DNA of 15,773 nucleotides. Source: DATLWR01 sp035576205. GTDB lineage: Bacteria; Pseudomonadota; Zetaproteobacteria; Mariprofundales; Mariprofundaceae. Positions 1 through 8,034 of the stretch are shown piece after piece (within the stretch, counting starts at the first letter, position 1; each line of letters begins with the position of its first letter). Both the position numbers and the translations under genes were made by a program. Under the pieces are notes generated by a model that was not told the DNA's origin, made no database searches, and saw only the letters and a list, made by a program, of their open reading frames with translations. The stretch spans positions 1-15,773 of the forward strand of contig DATLWR010000048.1 in the NCBI GenBank assembly GCA_035576205.1, in the 5' to 3' direction.

Positions 1-46
1 AACAATCGCGGGCAACACAACTGAATCGATTCTTTAGGAGGACAAC

Positions 47-1084
47 ATGGCACTTATTTCAATGCGTCAATTGCTCGACCATGCCGCCGAACACGGTTAC
101 GGCATGCCGGCATTCAACGTCAACAACCTGGAGCAGGTCCAAGCCATCATGGAAGCCGCGAACGAGACCAACTCTCCGGTGATCATGCAGGGCTCGGCCG
201 GCGCACGTTCCTATGCGGGCGAGCCGTTCCTGCGCCACCTGATCCTGGCAGCGATCGAGCAGTATCCGCACATCCCGGTCTGCATGCATCAGGACCACGG
301 CTCCGAGCCGGCAGTCTGCCTGCGCTCCATCCAGTCCGGCTTCTCGTCCGTAATGATGGACGGTTCGCTGATGCCGGATGCCAAGACCCCGTCCACTTAC
401 GAGTACAACGTTGCCGTCACCAAGCAGGTGGTGGACATGGCCCATGCCGGCGGTGTTTCCGTGGAAGGCGAACTGGGCTGCCTGGGCTCGCTGGAGACCG
501 GCATGATGGGTGAGGAAGACGGCCACGGCGCCGAGGGCGTTCTGGACCACTCCTCGCTGCTGACCGACCCGGACGAGGCCAAGGATTTCGTCCAGAAGAC
601 CGGTGTGGACGCTCTGGCCATCGCTATCGGCACCAGCCACGGCGCCTACAAGTTCACCCGTCCGCCGACGGGCGACATCCTCTCCATCGACACGGTGAAG
701 AAGATCCACGCCAAGATCCCGAACACGCATCTGGTGATGCACGGCTCCTCGTCGGTGCCGCAGGACTGGCTGAAGATCATCAACAGCTACGGCGGCGAGA
801 TGGGCGAAACCTACGGCGTTCCGGTCGAGGAGATCGTCGAGGGCATCAAGCACGGCGTACGCAAGGTGAACATCGACACCGACCTGCGCATGGCCTCCAC
901 CGGCGCGATCCGCAAGCATCTGGCCGAGAACAAGTCGAACTTCGATCCGCGCAAGTTCTACAAGGTGGCCAAGGATGCCATGAAGCAGGTCTGCAAGGCC
1001 CGCTACGAGGCCTTCGGCTCCGCCGGCCACGCTTCGAACATCAAGCCGAAGTCGCTGGAAGAGATGATCAAGTTCTACAAGTAA
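47..1084 (+). CDS. fba: Class II fructose-bisphosphate aldolase (Calvin-cycle subtype)
   Basis: Zinc-dependent cytosolic aldolase that reversibly cleaves fructose-1,6-bisphosphate to dihydroxyacetone phosphate and glyceraldehyde-3-phosphate (glycolysis, gluconeogenesis, Calvin cycle). The 345-residue length matches the long class II subtype. Visible motifs: PAFNVNNLEQ near residues 21-30; HQDHG at 81-85 (catalytic Asp83 and zinc ligand His84); EGELG at 140-144; GTSHGAYK at 195-202 (zinc ligand His198); VMHGSSSVP at 230-238 (zinc ligand His232); and the phosphate-binding NIDTD at 275-279. A strong ribosome binding site (AGGAGG at 37-42) sits 4 bases before the ATG, so the start is secure. Its promoter lies upstream of the window or the gene is cotranscribed with something to the left. 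A strong terminator follows directly. The family assignment is certain; the physiological direction cannot be read from the sequence. Confidence 0.97.
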   Translation: MALISMRQLLDHAAEHGYGMPAFNVNNLEQVQAIMEAANETNSPVIMQGSAGARSYAGEPFLRHLILAAIEQYPHIPVCMHQDHGSEPAVCLRSIQSGFSSVMMDGSLMPDAKTPSTYEYNVAVTKQVVDMAHAGGVSVEGELGCLGSLETGMMGEEDGHGAEGVLDHSSLLTDPDEAKDFVQKTGVDALAIAIGTSHGAYKFTRPPTGDILSIDTVKKIHAKIPNTHLVMHGSSSVPQDWLKIINSYGGEMGETYGVPVEEIVEGIKHGVRKVNIDTDLRMASTGAIRKHLAENKSNFDPRKFYKVAKDAMKQVCKARYEAFGSAGHASNIKPKSLEEMIKFYK

Positions 1085-1112
1085 GCCTCTGGCCGAGAAC
1101 TTGTAATCCGAC

Positions 1113-1143
1113 AAAAAGGCGGGCCCCCGGGCCCGCCTTTTTT
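1113..1143 (+). terminator. Intrinsic terminator after fba
   Basis: Inverted repeat with a 12-bp perfect stem (AAAAAGGCGGGC at 1113-1124 pairing with 1131-1142) and a 6-base loop, ending in a run of six or seven T. It starts 29 bases after the fba stop. The matching A-run on the 5' side means it could also work in the reverse direction, although no minus-strand gene ends here. Confidence 0.93.
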
Positions 1144-1157
1144 GTTGTGCACCGGGA

Positions 1158-1186
1158 TTGCCAGGTTCCCTCTCCTCCACTTTAAT
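1158..1186 (+). promoter_or_regulatory. Sigma-70-like promoter for the PhzF-family gene
   Basis: TTGCCA at 1158-1163 (5 of 6 matches to TTGACA) and TTTAAT at 1181-1186 (5 of 6 matches to TATAAT) are separated by 17 bases, the ideal spacer. It lies just after the fba terminator and predicts a transcript start near 1193, giving a leader of about 30 bases before the GTG start at 1224. This is a motif match only, without experimental support. Confidence 0.6.
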
Positions 1187-1223
1187 CGGTGGGAGCCCCA
1201 TGTGTGTGGTGCAGGGAGGTTTC

Positions 1224-2003
1224 GTGAAGCTCAAGCAATATCAGGTCGATGCCTTCGCCACCCGCCCTTTCGAAGGCAATCCGGCGGCCGTGGTTCCCCT
1301 GTCATCCTGGCTGGATGATGCGCTGCTGCAGGCCATCGCCGAGGAGAACAACCTCTCCGAAACCGCCTTCTTCGTTCCCACGCTGGAAGATTTTGCCTTG
1401 CGCTGGTTCACGCCGGTGACGGAGGTAGACCTCTGCGGCCACGCGACGCTGGCGGCGGCGCATGTGATTTTCGAGCATCTCGGTTACACGAAGCACGCCA
1501 TTTCCTTCGCCACGCGCAGCGGCAAGCTGATCGTGCGACGGGCCGGAAAACAGCTGCAAATGGACTTTCCTGCCCGAATACCCCGTTTCTGCGCCTGCCC
1601 GGAGGCACTGCTCAAGGGCCTCGGCCAGCAGCCCGTTGAACTGCTGGCAGCGGACGATTACCTGGCCGTGTTCGACGACGAGGAGATGGTGCGGGCCATC
1701 GAACCCGACCACGCACTGCTCAGGCAGCTCGATCTGCGCGGCGTCATCGTCACAGCTCCCGGCCATGATGTCGATTTCGTCAGCCGCTTCTTCGCCCCGA
1801 AGTTCGGCATTCCGGAAGATCCGGTCACTGGCTCCGCCCATTGCCAGCTCACGCCCTACTGGGCCGAACGGCTAGGCAAAAAAATCCTGAACGCCAGGCA
1901 AATCTCCCGACGCGGCGGCGATCTTGTTTGTGAAATGCAGGACGAACGCGTACTGCTCGCCGGCCATGCTGTCACGTTCATGAGCGGAGAAATCAGCGTC
2001 TGA
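1224..2003 (+). CDS. PhzF family isomerase/epimerase
   Basis: Protein of the PhzF/diaminopimelate-epimerase-like fold, usually a cytosolic isomerase; the substrate of most non-phenazine members is unknown. Visible family signatures: an N-terminal VDAFATRPFEGNPAAVV stretch (residues 8-24), NNLSETAFF around the likely catalytic Glu46, the EVDLCGHAT box at 67-75, and EDPVTGSAH at 198-206. The length of 259 residues is normal for the family. I chose the GTG at 1224: it is preceded by GGAGG at 1215-1219, and the first conserved residues (KLKQYQVDAF) follow at once. The longer reading frame from TTG at 1158 would start inside the probable -35 box. The gene is monocistronic and converges on the esterase gene 18 bases away. 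There is no phenazine cluster nearby, so a role in phenazine synthesis is unlikely. Confidence 0.9.
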   Translation: MKLKQYQVDAFATRPFEGNPAAVVPLSSWLDDALLQAIAEENNLSETAFFVPTLEDFALRWFTPVTEVDLCGHATLAAAHVIFEHLGYTKHAISFATRSGKLIVRRAGKQLQMDFPARIPRFCACPEALLKGLGQQPVELLAADDYLAVFDDEEMVRAIEPDHALLRQLDLRGVIVTAPGHDVDFVSRFFAPKFGIPEDPVTGSAHCQLTPYWAERLGKKILNARQISRRGGDLVCEMQDERVLLAGHAVTFMSGEISV

Positions 2004-2024
2004 ACGGTTTGTCGGGCCCGTTCA
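2001..2024. repeat. Inverted repeat spanning both stop codons of a convergent pair
   Basis: TGAACGG at 2001-2007 pairs with CCGTTCA at 2018-2024, leaving a 10-base loop that contains the palindrome CGGGCCCG. The left arm starts with the TGA of the phzF-like gene and the right arm contains the TGA of the esterase gene on the other strand. It may act as a weak bidirectional terminator, but there is no T-run, so this is uncertain. Confidence 0.4.
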
Positions 2025-2588
2025 GCAGCGCCCTTCGAGGTATTTGCGGATCACCGGCATCGCCTCGCCGAGATGGTCGAAGCGGTGCGAACCGCCGGGA
2101 TAAAGGCGCAGGTCGGCCTGCCCCTCGTAATGCTTCGTGGCCTGCCAGTGCCCCAGCACCTCGTCGCCCTCATCGAGCAATACCAGCGGCAGCACGGCAA
2201 GCTCGGAGGCCTGGGTGTGGTATTTGCCGAGCTGGTCGCAGTACTCCGTCGTCCAGTTGTAGGTCTTGCCGGTGTAGAAGTTCTCCTGCGTGCCGATGTA
2301 CTCGCGCAGCAGCGTATCGTCGATGAGCGGATTGATCATGATCGCGGGCAGCGCATGTTTTGCGGCAAGATAAGCCGCATACAGGCCGCCCAGCGACGAA
2401 CCGGCGAGCGCCACCGGCTTCTTCCGCTTGACCCCCTTCTTGATGAGCTTTTCCAGCTCTTTAATCGCCTTGTCCGGTACGTATGACAGGGTCGGGGAAA
2501 CCACCTCGATGTCAGGGAGCGCCTCGCGCAGCTGGATCGCCTTCTCACCCTTGCCGGCGCTGTTGAACCCGTGAATGAAAATGAGCAT
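2022..2588 (-). CDS. yqiA: YqiA/YcfP-type alpha/beta-hydrolase (esterase)
   Basis: Small cytosolic alpha/beta-hydrolase of the UPF0227/YqiA esterase family; the E. coli relative hydrolyses short acyl esters, and the natural substrate is not known. Visible features: the first strand and oxyanion region MLIFIHGFNSAGKGEK (residues 1-16), the nucleophile elbow GSSLGG at 63-68 with Ser65, a likely acidic residue in LLDEGDEVLGH (Asp139 or Asp142), and the catalytic His168 in GGSHRFDH. The 188-residue length fits the family. The start at 2588 is supported by GGGAGT (2594-2599, minus strand) and by the conserved MLIFIHGF beginning; an upstream in-frame start would add 28 unconserved residues running into the divergent promoter region. 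It is convergent with the PhzF-family gene and divergent from the YihY-type gene. Confidence 0.9.
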   Translation of the reverse strand: MLIFIHGFNSAGKGEKAIQLREALPDIEVVSPTLSYVPDKAIKELEKLIKKGVKRKKPVALAGSSLGGLYAAYLAAKHALPAIMINPLIDDTLLREYIGTQENFYTGKTYNWTTEYCDQLGKYHTQASELAVLPLVLLDEGDEVLGHWQATKHYEGQADLRLYPGGSHRFDHLGEAMPVIRKYLEGRC

Positions 2589-2613
2589 GCGCAACTCCCG
2601 ATTCTCTTCGACA

Positions 2614-2642
2614 ACTATCGATGATGGTTCGCCCTTCCGCAA
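2614..2642 (-). promoter_or_regulatory. Candidate promoter for the yqiA-type gene
   Basis: On the minus strand TTGCGG (2637-2642) and GATAGT (2614-2619, 4 of 6 matches to TATAAT) are 17 bases apart, in the divergent region, leaving a leader of roughly 18 bases. The match is moderate and rests on spacing and position only. Confidence 0.35.
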
Positions 2643-2672
2643 GGCACATGCAGTCGAGGCCGAAGCGATCAC

Positions 2673-2702
2673 TTAGCCGAGACGCCATTGCTGCGCTATA
2701 TT
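2673..2702 (+). promoter_or_regulatory. Candidate promoter for the yihY-type gene
   Basis: TATATT at 2697-2702 is a good -10 box; the best upstream hexamer at about the right distance is TTAGCC at 2673-2678 (18-base spacer), a weak -35. It lies 56 bases before the ATG at 2759 in the 170-base divergent region. Only the -10 element is convincing. Confidence 0.35.
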
Positions 2703-2758
2703 CGTTGCATACGCGGCAAACGCCGATGGGGCATTTTGCCGCCGGAGTGGAGGAAATC

Positions 2759-4153
2759 ATGCAAGAGCAGTTGTTGCGATGGAAAACGCTCCTGTGGCAC
2801 CTGCTGTGGCCGGAGGAGATCGATTCGTTTCCCGGCTGGAAGGTGCTGCTGACGCGCATGCTGCAGGTCAGCTTTGCGGTCGGTCGCGATTTTCTCGAAG
2901 GCCAGCTGACCCTGCGTGCCATGAGCATGGTATACACCACCCTGTTGTCCCTGGTTCCGCTGCTGGCACTGACCTTCTCCGTGCTCAAAGGATTCGGCAT
3001 CCACAACCAGCTCGAGCCATTGCTGCTGAACACCCTGGCACCTCTGGGTGACAAGGGCCAGGAGATCGCCAGACAGATCGTTACGTTCGTCGAGAACATC
3101 AAGGTCGGCGTACTGGGTTCCCTGGGCCTCGGCATGCTGGTCTATACGGTCATCTCGCTGCTGCACAAGATCGAGGGATCCTTCAACTACGTCTGGCACA
3201 TCGACCAGGCCAGGCCGCTGGGTCAACGCTTCAGCGAATACCTGAGCGTTATCCTGGTCGGCCCGCTGCTGATCTTTTCCGCCCTCGGCATGACGGCAAC
3301 GCTGATGAGCTCCGCCGCGGTCCAGACGCTTTCCAGCCTGCCCGTCCTCGGCTTCGTGGTGGACTACATCGGCAAACTGCTCCCCTACACCCTGGTGGTC
3401 GGCGCCTTCACATTCATCTACATCTTCATGCCGAACACCAAGGTGCGCCTCCTGCCGGCGCTGATCGGCGGTACGGCCGCCGGTATTGCCTGGGAAACGA
3501 CCGGCTGGGTGTTCGGTACCTTTATCGTCAATTCGGGCAATTACACGGCCATCTATTCGGGCTTCGCTATCCTGATCATGTTCATGATCTGGCTGTTTGC
3601 GAGCTGGCTGATTCTGCTGCTGGGAACCAGTATCGCCTTCTACTGCCAGCATCCCGAGCATTTGACGGCTCGGCGCGACGAGCTGGGCCTGAACGCTGAA
3701 CTGAGCGAGAAACTCTCCCTGCTGGTCATGTGCTTCATCGGCCGCCGCTACTACCGCCAACAGGCCGGCTGGCAGCTCGACGGTCTGGCGCGCTGGCTGG
3801 GCGTACCGCTCAACGTGGCCGAGGCCATCCTGAACAAGTTGCATGCCCGCCAGCTCATCCTCCACACCGGCGAGGAGTCGGCTCCCTATGTACCGGCCCG
3901 GGATATGGAAACCATAGGGGTCAACGAGATTCTTGATGCGGTGCGTACCGGCGACGAAGGTCAGGGTGCGGTACCCTGGCGATTACCGGCGGAGACATCG
4001 GTGGACAGACTGATACAGGCCAGGGACGAGGCGATCGACCGGGCCATCCAGCATCAGACGCTGAAGGAACTGGTGATGTCGAGAATCGAGGAGGAGCCCG
4101 TTCGCAAGGCCTCTATCAATGTCGCATCGGGTGAGGCTCCGACCGGCAGCTAA
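2759..4153 (+). CDS. yihY: YihY/BrkB family inner membrane protein (UPF0761)
   Basis: Integral membrane protein of the YihY/BrkB (formerly 'RNase BN') family; the old ribonuclease BN label is known to be wrong and the true function is unsettled (transport has been proposed). About six hydrophobic segments are visible between residues 30 and 310, including the family hallmark LRAMSMVYTTLLSLVPLLAL near residues 52-71 and the GNYTAIYSGFAILIMFMIWL block late in the membrane region. The C-terminal part (about 330-464) is hydrophilic and looks like a winged-helix-type cytoplasmic domain, as in the longer members of the family (464 residues here). The ATG at 2759 is preceded by GGAGG at 2749-2753. 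The longer in-frame reading from 2621 would run through the divergent promoter region and is unlikely. The stop lies only 7 bases from the convergent M48 peptidase stop. Confidence 0.9.
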   Translation: MQEQLLRWKTLLWHLLWPEEIDSFPGWKVLLTRMLQVSFAVGRDFLEGQLTLRAMSMVYTTLLSLVPLLALTFSVLKGFGIHNQLEPLLLNTLAPLGDKGQEIARQIVTFVENIKVGVLGSLGLGMLVYTVISLLHKIEGSFNYVWHIDQARPLGQRFSEYLSVILVGPLLIFSALGMTATLMSSAAVQTLSSLPVLGFVVDYIGKLLPYTLVVGAFTFIYIFMPNTKVRLLPALIGGTAAGIAWETTGWVFGTFIVNSGNYTAIYSGFAILIMFMIWLFASWLILLLGTSIAFYCQHPEHLTARRDELGLNAELSEKLSLLVMCFIGRRYYRQQAGWQLDGLARWLGVPLNVAEAILNKLHARQLILHTGEESAPYVPARDMETIGVNEILDAVRTGDEGQGAVPWRLPAETSVDRLIQARDEAIDRAIQHQTLKELVMSRIEEEPVRKASINVASGEAPTGS

Positions 4154-4160
4154 TCACCCC

Positions 4161-6095
4161 TCAGGAAGAAACCTGCAGCGGCGGCATCGGGCAGTCCAGC
4201 GCATCGGCGATGATGCGCAACAGCTCTCCCTCCTTCACCGCGATGCGGCCGTTGGAGAGCACGCAGGTCACACAGGCTTCCAGCACCTGCCGCTTGATGT
4301 CGTGCGAGGCCCTCGCCAGACGGTGCAGTGCGGCATCGAGATGGGTCAGGCGGCAATCCTTGGGCTCGGGCATCGGCGGAAAACCGTCGGTCGCCAGCAA
4401 GGCGCTGGCGGCGGCATAGACTTCGGCCGGGCTCTCGTGCTGATCGGCGCGGATCAGGCTGGCCAGCAGGCAGGCTGCGTCGCCGGCCACCTCGCCGATC
4501 CTGTCGTACTGCACCGGCTGCGGCGCCACCGGGTAAAAGGCCGGCCTCAGATGCCTGAGCAACATGCGGTGCAACACGTATTCGCGCATGCTGACCTTGT
4601 GGTCAGCCTTGATCGTCGCCACGACACATTGATGGAAAACCTTGTACTGCTCCGGCGACAGCGTCTTCAGCGTCGGCAATACCATCTCGACCAGCGGCAG
4701 GCGCAATTCCGGCGCCAGTTTGGCGGCCAGCGGCTGAATCTCCAGCAGCTCGCGGAAGACGCTGGCATCGGCACTCCGCTTCAGCACCTCGAGTTGCATG
4801 GCACGCGCCTTGGCCTCGTCCGGATCCAGCAGCAAGGCGTAGATGACGGCGCGCGCCGTATAGGGATCGTGGGCAAAATGCTTCAACCGGTCGGGAATGG
4901 CCTTGATCAGCTGGCGGGCACGGTACAGGTGCGCAGCGTTGGGAGTGCCGATGTCATGCATCACCGTTTTGGCATCGGCGACTGCCGCCTGGATCGCCGC
5001 CTCGCCGCCGGCAAAGCCGGCCCACGCCTCGTTGGCAATGCGGGCAGTGCGGGATGCCGCGTTGACCGTTTCGAACTTGCCGCGAAAGGCCGGATCGAGT
5101 CGTTTGATACGATCGATCAGCGGCGGATGCGTGGCCCACCAGTCCTTGCCGCCGCCCAGGCTCAGCGCGTTGCCGAAAAAGAAATGGCTGGCCTGCTGGG
5201 CGGCAGCGTGGCGCACCCGCGACCCTTCCTTGTAGCCGCCGATCACCTTCAGTGCATTGGCGATACCGCCGGGATTGCGCGTGAACTGCACGGCGGCGGC
5301 ATCGGCGAGGAACTCCCGCTGGCGAGATACCGCCCGCTTGATCATGTCTGCGAAGACGGCGCCGACGGTACCGACCATGAACAGCAGGCCGCCCAGCACC
5401 AGCATCGCCGGATGCGTGCCGCGCTCCTGCCGGCGGACGCCGTAGCGAAGGCTGGCACGGGCGGTCATCAGCGCAATGCCGGCATCGGAGATCAGGGTGA
5501 TGCCGAACAGCAGCCCCATCAGTCGCATCTTCAGTCGCGAATCGCCGTTCAGCAGGTGACTGAACTCGTGGGCGATCACGCCCTGCAGTTCGTCACGGTT
5601 CAACAGCTCCACCGCACCGTTGGTGACGGCGACGACGGCATCGGAGGGGCTGAAGCCGGCGGCAAAGGCGTTGATGCCGCTCTGTTGCAGCAGGTAGACC
5701 GGTGGCACCGGCAGTCCCGAGGCGATGGCCATCTCCTCGACGATGTTCAGCAGGCGCCGGAGCAGCGGATCGTCGGTACTGGCCGGGATGCGCTCGCCGC
5801 CCAGCATCTCCGCCACCGCCGCACCGCCGCCGTGGCGCAGTTGCGCAGTGCGGTACCAGCTGCCGGCCGCGATGACGGCCACCGTGATGCCGCAGGTCCA
5901 GAAAAAGCGCGGCGCATCCCACAGCGTCTCGACAGTAAAGAAGGTATGGGTGCCCTGGAAGAACTGGCCGAACCACAGGCCCGCCGTGATCGCGAGATAG
6001 ACGGCCAGCACGATGAGCACCACCGCCGCGGCGAACAGCCCGACCAGCCAGGCAGTGTTGCGCCGTGCCTCCTCCTGATGACCGAAAAAGTCCAT
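4161..6095 (-). CDS. Membrane M48 family zinc metallopeptidase with TerB-like C-terminal domain
   Basis: Ste24/HtpX-type membrane protease, probably acting on membrane or misfolded proteins. Two hydrophobic segments open the protein (about residues 16-38 and 66-80). The active site is HEFSH at 176-180 (two zinc ligands and the catalytic Glu), and Glu261 in SRQREFLADAAAV is the likely third ligand. Further hydrophobic stretches lie at about 193-210 and 230-250. The conserved WATHPPLIDRIKRL follows. The remaining C-terminal ~300 residues are helical; the final part (EQYKVFHQCVVATIKADHKV, and NGRIAVKEGELLRIIADALD) resembles a TerB-like module, making the protein (644 residues) about twice the length of HtpX. 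It is last in the operon, 23 bases after lemA, with GAGGT 5 bases before the ATG. The protease call is firm; the TerB-like assignment is by eye. Confidence 0.92.
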   Translation of the reverse strand: MDFFGHQEEARRNTAWLVGLFAAAVVLIVLAVYLAITAGLWFGQFFQGTHTFFTVETLWDAPRFFWTCGITVAVIAAGSWYRTAQLRHGGGAAVAEMLGGERIPASTDDPLLRRLLNIVEEMAIASGLPVPPVYLLQQSGINAFAAGFSPSDAVVAVTNGAVELLNRDELQGVIAHEFSHLLNGDSRLKMRLMGLLFGITLISDAGIALMTARASLRYGVRRQERGTHPAMLVLGGLLFMVGTVGAVFADMIKRAVSRQREFLADAAAVQFTRNPGGIANALKVIGGYKEGSRVRHAAAQQASHFFFGNALSLGGGKDWWATHPPLIDRIKRLDPAFRGKFETVNAASRTARIANEAWAGFAGGEAAIQAAVADAKTVMHDIGTPNAAHLYRARQLIKAIPDRLKHFAHDPYTARAVIYALLLDPDEAKARAMQLEVLKRSADASVFRELLEIQPLAAKLAPELRLPLVEMVLPTLKTLSPEQYKVFHQCVVATIKADHKVSMREYVLHRMLLRHLRPAFYPVAPQPVQYDRIGEVAGDAACLLASLIRADQHESPAEVYAAASALLATDGFPPMPEPKDCRLTHLDAALHRLARASHDIKRQVLEACVTCVLSNGRIAVKEGELLRIIADALDCPMPPLQVSS

Positions 6096-6118
6096 GCGAC
6101 CTCAGCCGTGCGGCCGGA

Positions 6119-6709
6119 TCAGAAGCTGACCCGCACGGTCTCCTTGTGCTCGGGATTGTCGATAACCCACAGCGTGGCCGGGCCGAAGCCGAAGGTGGCG
6201 GCGAACACGATATCCGGGAAGCTTTCGCGCCGGGTGTTGTAGACCATCACCTCGTCGTTGTAGGCCTGCCGCGCGAAGGCGACGCGGTTTTCCGTCGAGG
6301 TCAGCTCTTCGGAGAGCTGGGCGATGGTCTTGTCGGCCTTCAGATCGGGATAGTTCTCCATCACCGCATTCAGATGCAGCAGCGCACCGCCGAGCGCCGC
6401 CTCGGCACCCATCAGCGATTTCATCGCCTTGGCATCGCCCGGATTGCTGCTCGCCTTCTGGGTGGCGGCCAGCGCCTGATTACGCGCCTCGATCACCTCC
6501 TGCAGTGTCTCGTGTTCGTGCTTGAGATACGCCTTGGCGGCCTCGACCAGGTTCGGAATCAGGTCGTAGCGGCGCTTGAGCTGCACGTCGATCTGCGAAA
6601 AGGCGTTCTTGAAGCGGTTGCTCAGCTTCACCAGCCGGTTGTAGATGAAAATGACATAGAACAGCAGTACCGCCATCGTACCGAGAATCACGAGAAATGC
6701 GCTGGCCAT
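6119..6709 (-). CDS. lemA: LemA family protein
   Basis: LemA-family protein (196 residues, the usual size) with an uncleaved N-terminal membrane anchor (about residues 3-24) followed by a long helical, coiled-coil-like domain. The diagnostic block YNRLVKLSNRFKNAFSQIDV and RRYDLIPNLVEAAKAYLKHE (about residues 23-66) is present, as are ENRVAFARQAYNDEVMVYNT and FPDIVFA toward the end. The molecular function is unknown; the family often sits beside M48/HtpX-like proteases, as here. A GGAGGAGG stretch lies about 6-8 bases before the ATG. The ATG overlaps the TGA of the upstream permease gene (TGATG), which points to translational coupling, and the M48 peptidase follows 23 bases later. Confidence 0.95.
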   Translation of the reverse strand: MASAFLVILGTMAVLLFYVIFIYNRLVKLSNRFKNAFSQIDVQLKRRYDLIPNLVEAAKAYLKHEHETLQEVIEARNQALAATQKASSNPGDAKAMKSLMGAEAALGGALLHLNAVMENYPDLKADKTIAQLSEELTSTENRVAFARQAYNDEVMVYNTRRESFPDIVFAATFGFGPATLWVIDNPEHKETVRVSF

Positions 6710-7968
6710 CAGGATACCTCCTCCCTGTTTTCCTCAACAAGATAAAGCACATAGGCACCCACTGCAAACAGCAGCACGATGACAAGAATCGAGAAGCGGG
6801 CACTGCCGGAGATGAGGCTCGCCGCCCCCATCAGAAACGGCCCCAACACGGCGGCGAACTTGCCGAGCATGTTGAAGAAGCCAAAGAACTCGGCGGCCTG
6901 TGCCTTCGGGATCATGCGCGCATACATCGAACGCGACAGCGCCTGGATACCGCCGATGACCAGACCGATGGCCGCCGCCATCCAGTAGAAATCGTGCGCC
7001 TCCTGCATCGTCGAGCTCCAGATGCAGACCAGAGCGTAGACGAGGATGCTGGCCATGATGACGCGCTTGGCGCCGAACCGCTCACCCAGCCAGCCGAGCA
7101 GGATCGCCGCCGGGAAGGCGACGAACTGGGTCAACAACAGTGCCGTGATCAGCACCGACGAATCGAAACCGAGCGACAGGCCATAGTCCACCGCCATGTG
7201 CGCCACCGTGTTGACGCCGTCGATGTAGAGGAAATAGGCCGCCAGAAAGAGCCACACCTGCCTGAGCGAACGCAGGTGGCGGAAGGTGCCACCCAGCTGG
7301 TTGAAGCCGGCCTTTGCCGAGGCAATCCAGCCCAGCCGGTCCTCCCGTCCCTCCTCGTGCACGTAGAAGGCGACCGGCAGCGTGAACACCGCCCACCAGA
7401 CGGCGACCGACAGGAACGACCAGCGCACCGCCGCAGCCTTGTCGGCCAGATGGAACCACTCCGGGTGCAGCGTCATCGCCACATTGACGGTGAACAGCAG
7501 GCCGCCGCCGATATAGCCCAGGCCGTAGCCGAGCGACGAGACGCGATCGAGCTGCCTGTGCTCGGCCACATCGACGATCAGCGAATCGTAGAAGACGTTG
7601 GCGCCGGAAAAGGCGATGGCGCCGAACAGGTAGACCAGTACCGCCATCTGCCACTGCCCCGCGCCGACCAGATAGAGCGCGGCGGTCATCACCACGCCCA
7701 GCGTCGTGAAGGAGAGCATCATGCGCTTTTTCAGGCCGCCCTGGTCGGCCATCGCACCCAGCACCGGTGCCATCAGCGCGATGACCAGCCCCGCGATGCC
7801 ATTGGCCAGTCCCAGCCAGAAAGTGCTCTCGGTGGCCGGCATGCCGTTCGCCCAGTAGCTCTTCAGGAAAACCGGGAAGAAGCCGGCCATCACCGTCGTC
7901 GTATAAGCCGAGTTCGCCCAGTCGTACATGGCCCAGGAGTAGACGGCGCGTGGATTGCGGTATGCCAT
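6709..7968 (-). CDS. UMF1/Atg22-like MFS permease
   Basis: Major facilitator superfamily inner membrane permease of 419 residues with about 12 hydrophobic segments. The opening MYDWANSAYTTTVMAGFFPV (about residues 14-33) is the signature of the UMF1/Atg22-like family, whose yeast member exports amino acids from the vacuole; bacterial substrates are not established. A loop with charged residues and DRVSSLGYGLGYIGGG is seen near the middle of the N-terminal half. I placed the start at 7968 because the conserved block begins directly after it; no clear Shine-Dalgarno precedes it, and the much longer open frame upstream runs across the divergent transporter gene. It is the first gene of an operon with lemA (1-base ATG/TGA overlap) and the M48 peptidase. 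The substrate is unknown. Confidence 0.88.
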   Translation of the reverse strand: MAYRNPRAVYSWAMYDWANSAYTTTVMAGFFPVFLKSYWANGMPATESTFWLGLANGIAGLVIALMAPVLGAMADQGGLKKRMMLSFTTLGVVMTAALYLVGAGQWQMAVLVYLFGAIAFSGANVFYDSLIVDVAEHRQLDRVSSLGYGLGYIGGGLLFTVNVAMTLHPEWFHLADKAAAVRWSFLSVAVWWAVFTLPVAFYVHEEGREDRLGWIASAKAGFNQLGGTFRHLRSLRQVWLFLAAYFLYIDGVNTVAHMAVDYGLSLGFDSSVLITALLLTQFVAFPAAILLGWLGERFGAKRVIMASILVYALVCIWSSTMQEAHDFYWMAAAIGLVIGGIQALSRSMYARMIPKAQAAEFFGFFNMLGKFAAVLGPFLMGAASLISGSARFSILVIVLLFAVGAYVLYLVEENREEVS

Positions 7969-8034
7969 GCGCGATAAATTAGGGCCTGTTCGCCCAAATT
8001 GCGAGGCCCCCGCGAGCCGGGCAGGATGGCCCGC

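Noticed and set aside
59..1234. A 391-codon open frame antisense to the aldolase gene
   Set aside because: It is a shadow of codon bias in a high-GC gene; the product is low-complexity in composition, with no recognisable motif, and the plus strand encodes an unmistakable aldolase.
4119..6242. A 707-codon plus-strand open frame across the M48 peptidase
   Set aside because: Its product is rich in Arg, Gln, His and Gly with no hydrophobic core or motif, while the opposite strand has HEFSH and the full M48 signature. The same holds for the long antisense frames at 2696-3865, 6697-7977, 12064-13683 and 13727-15385.
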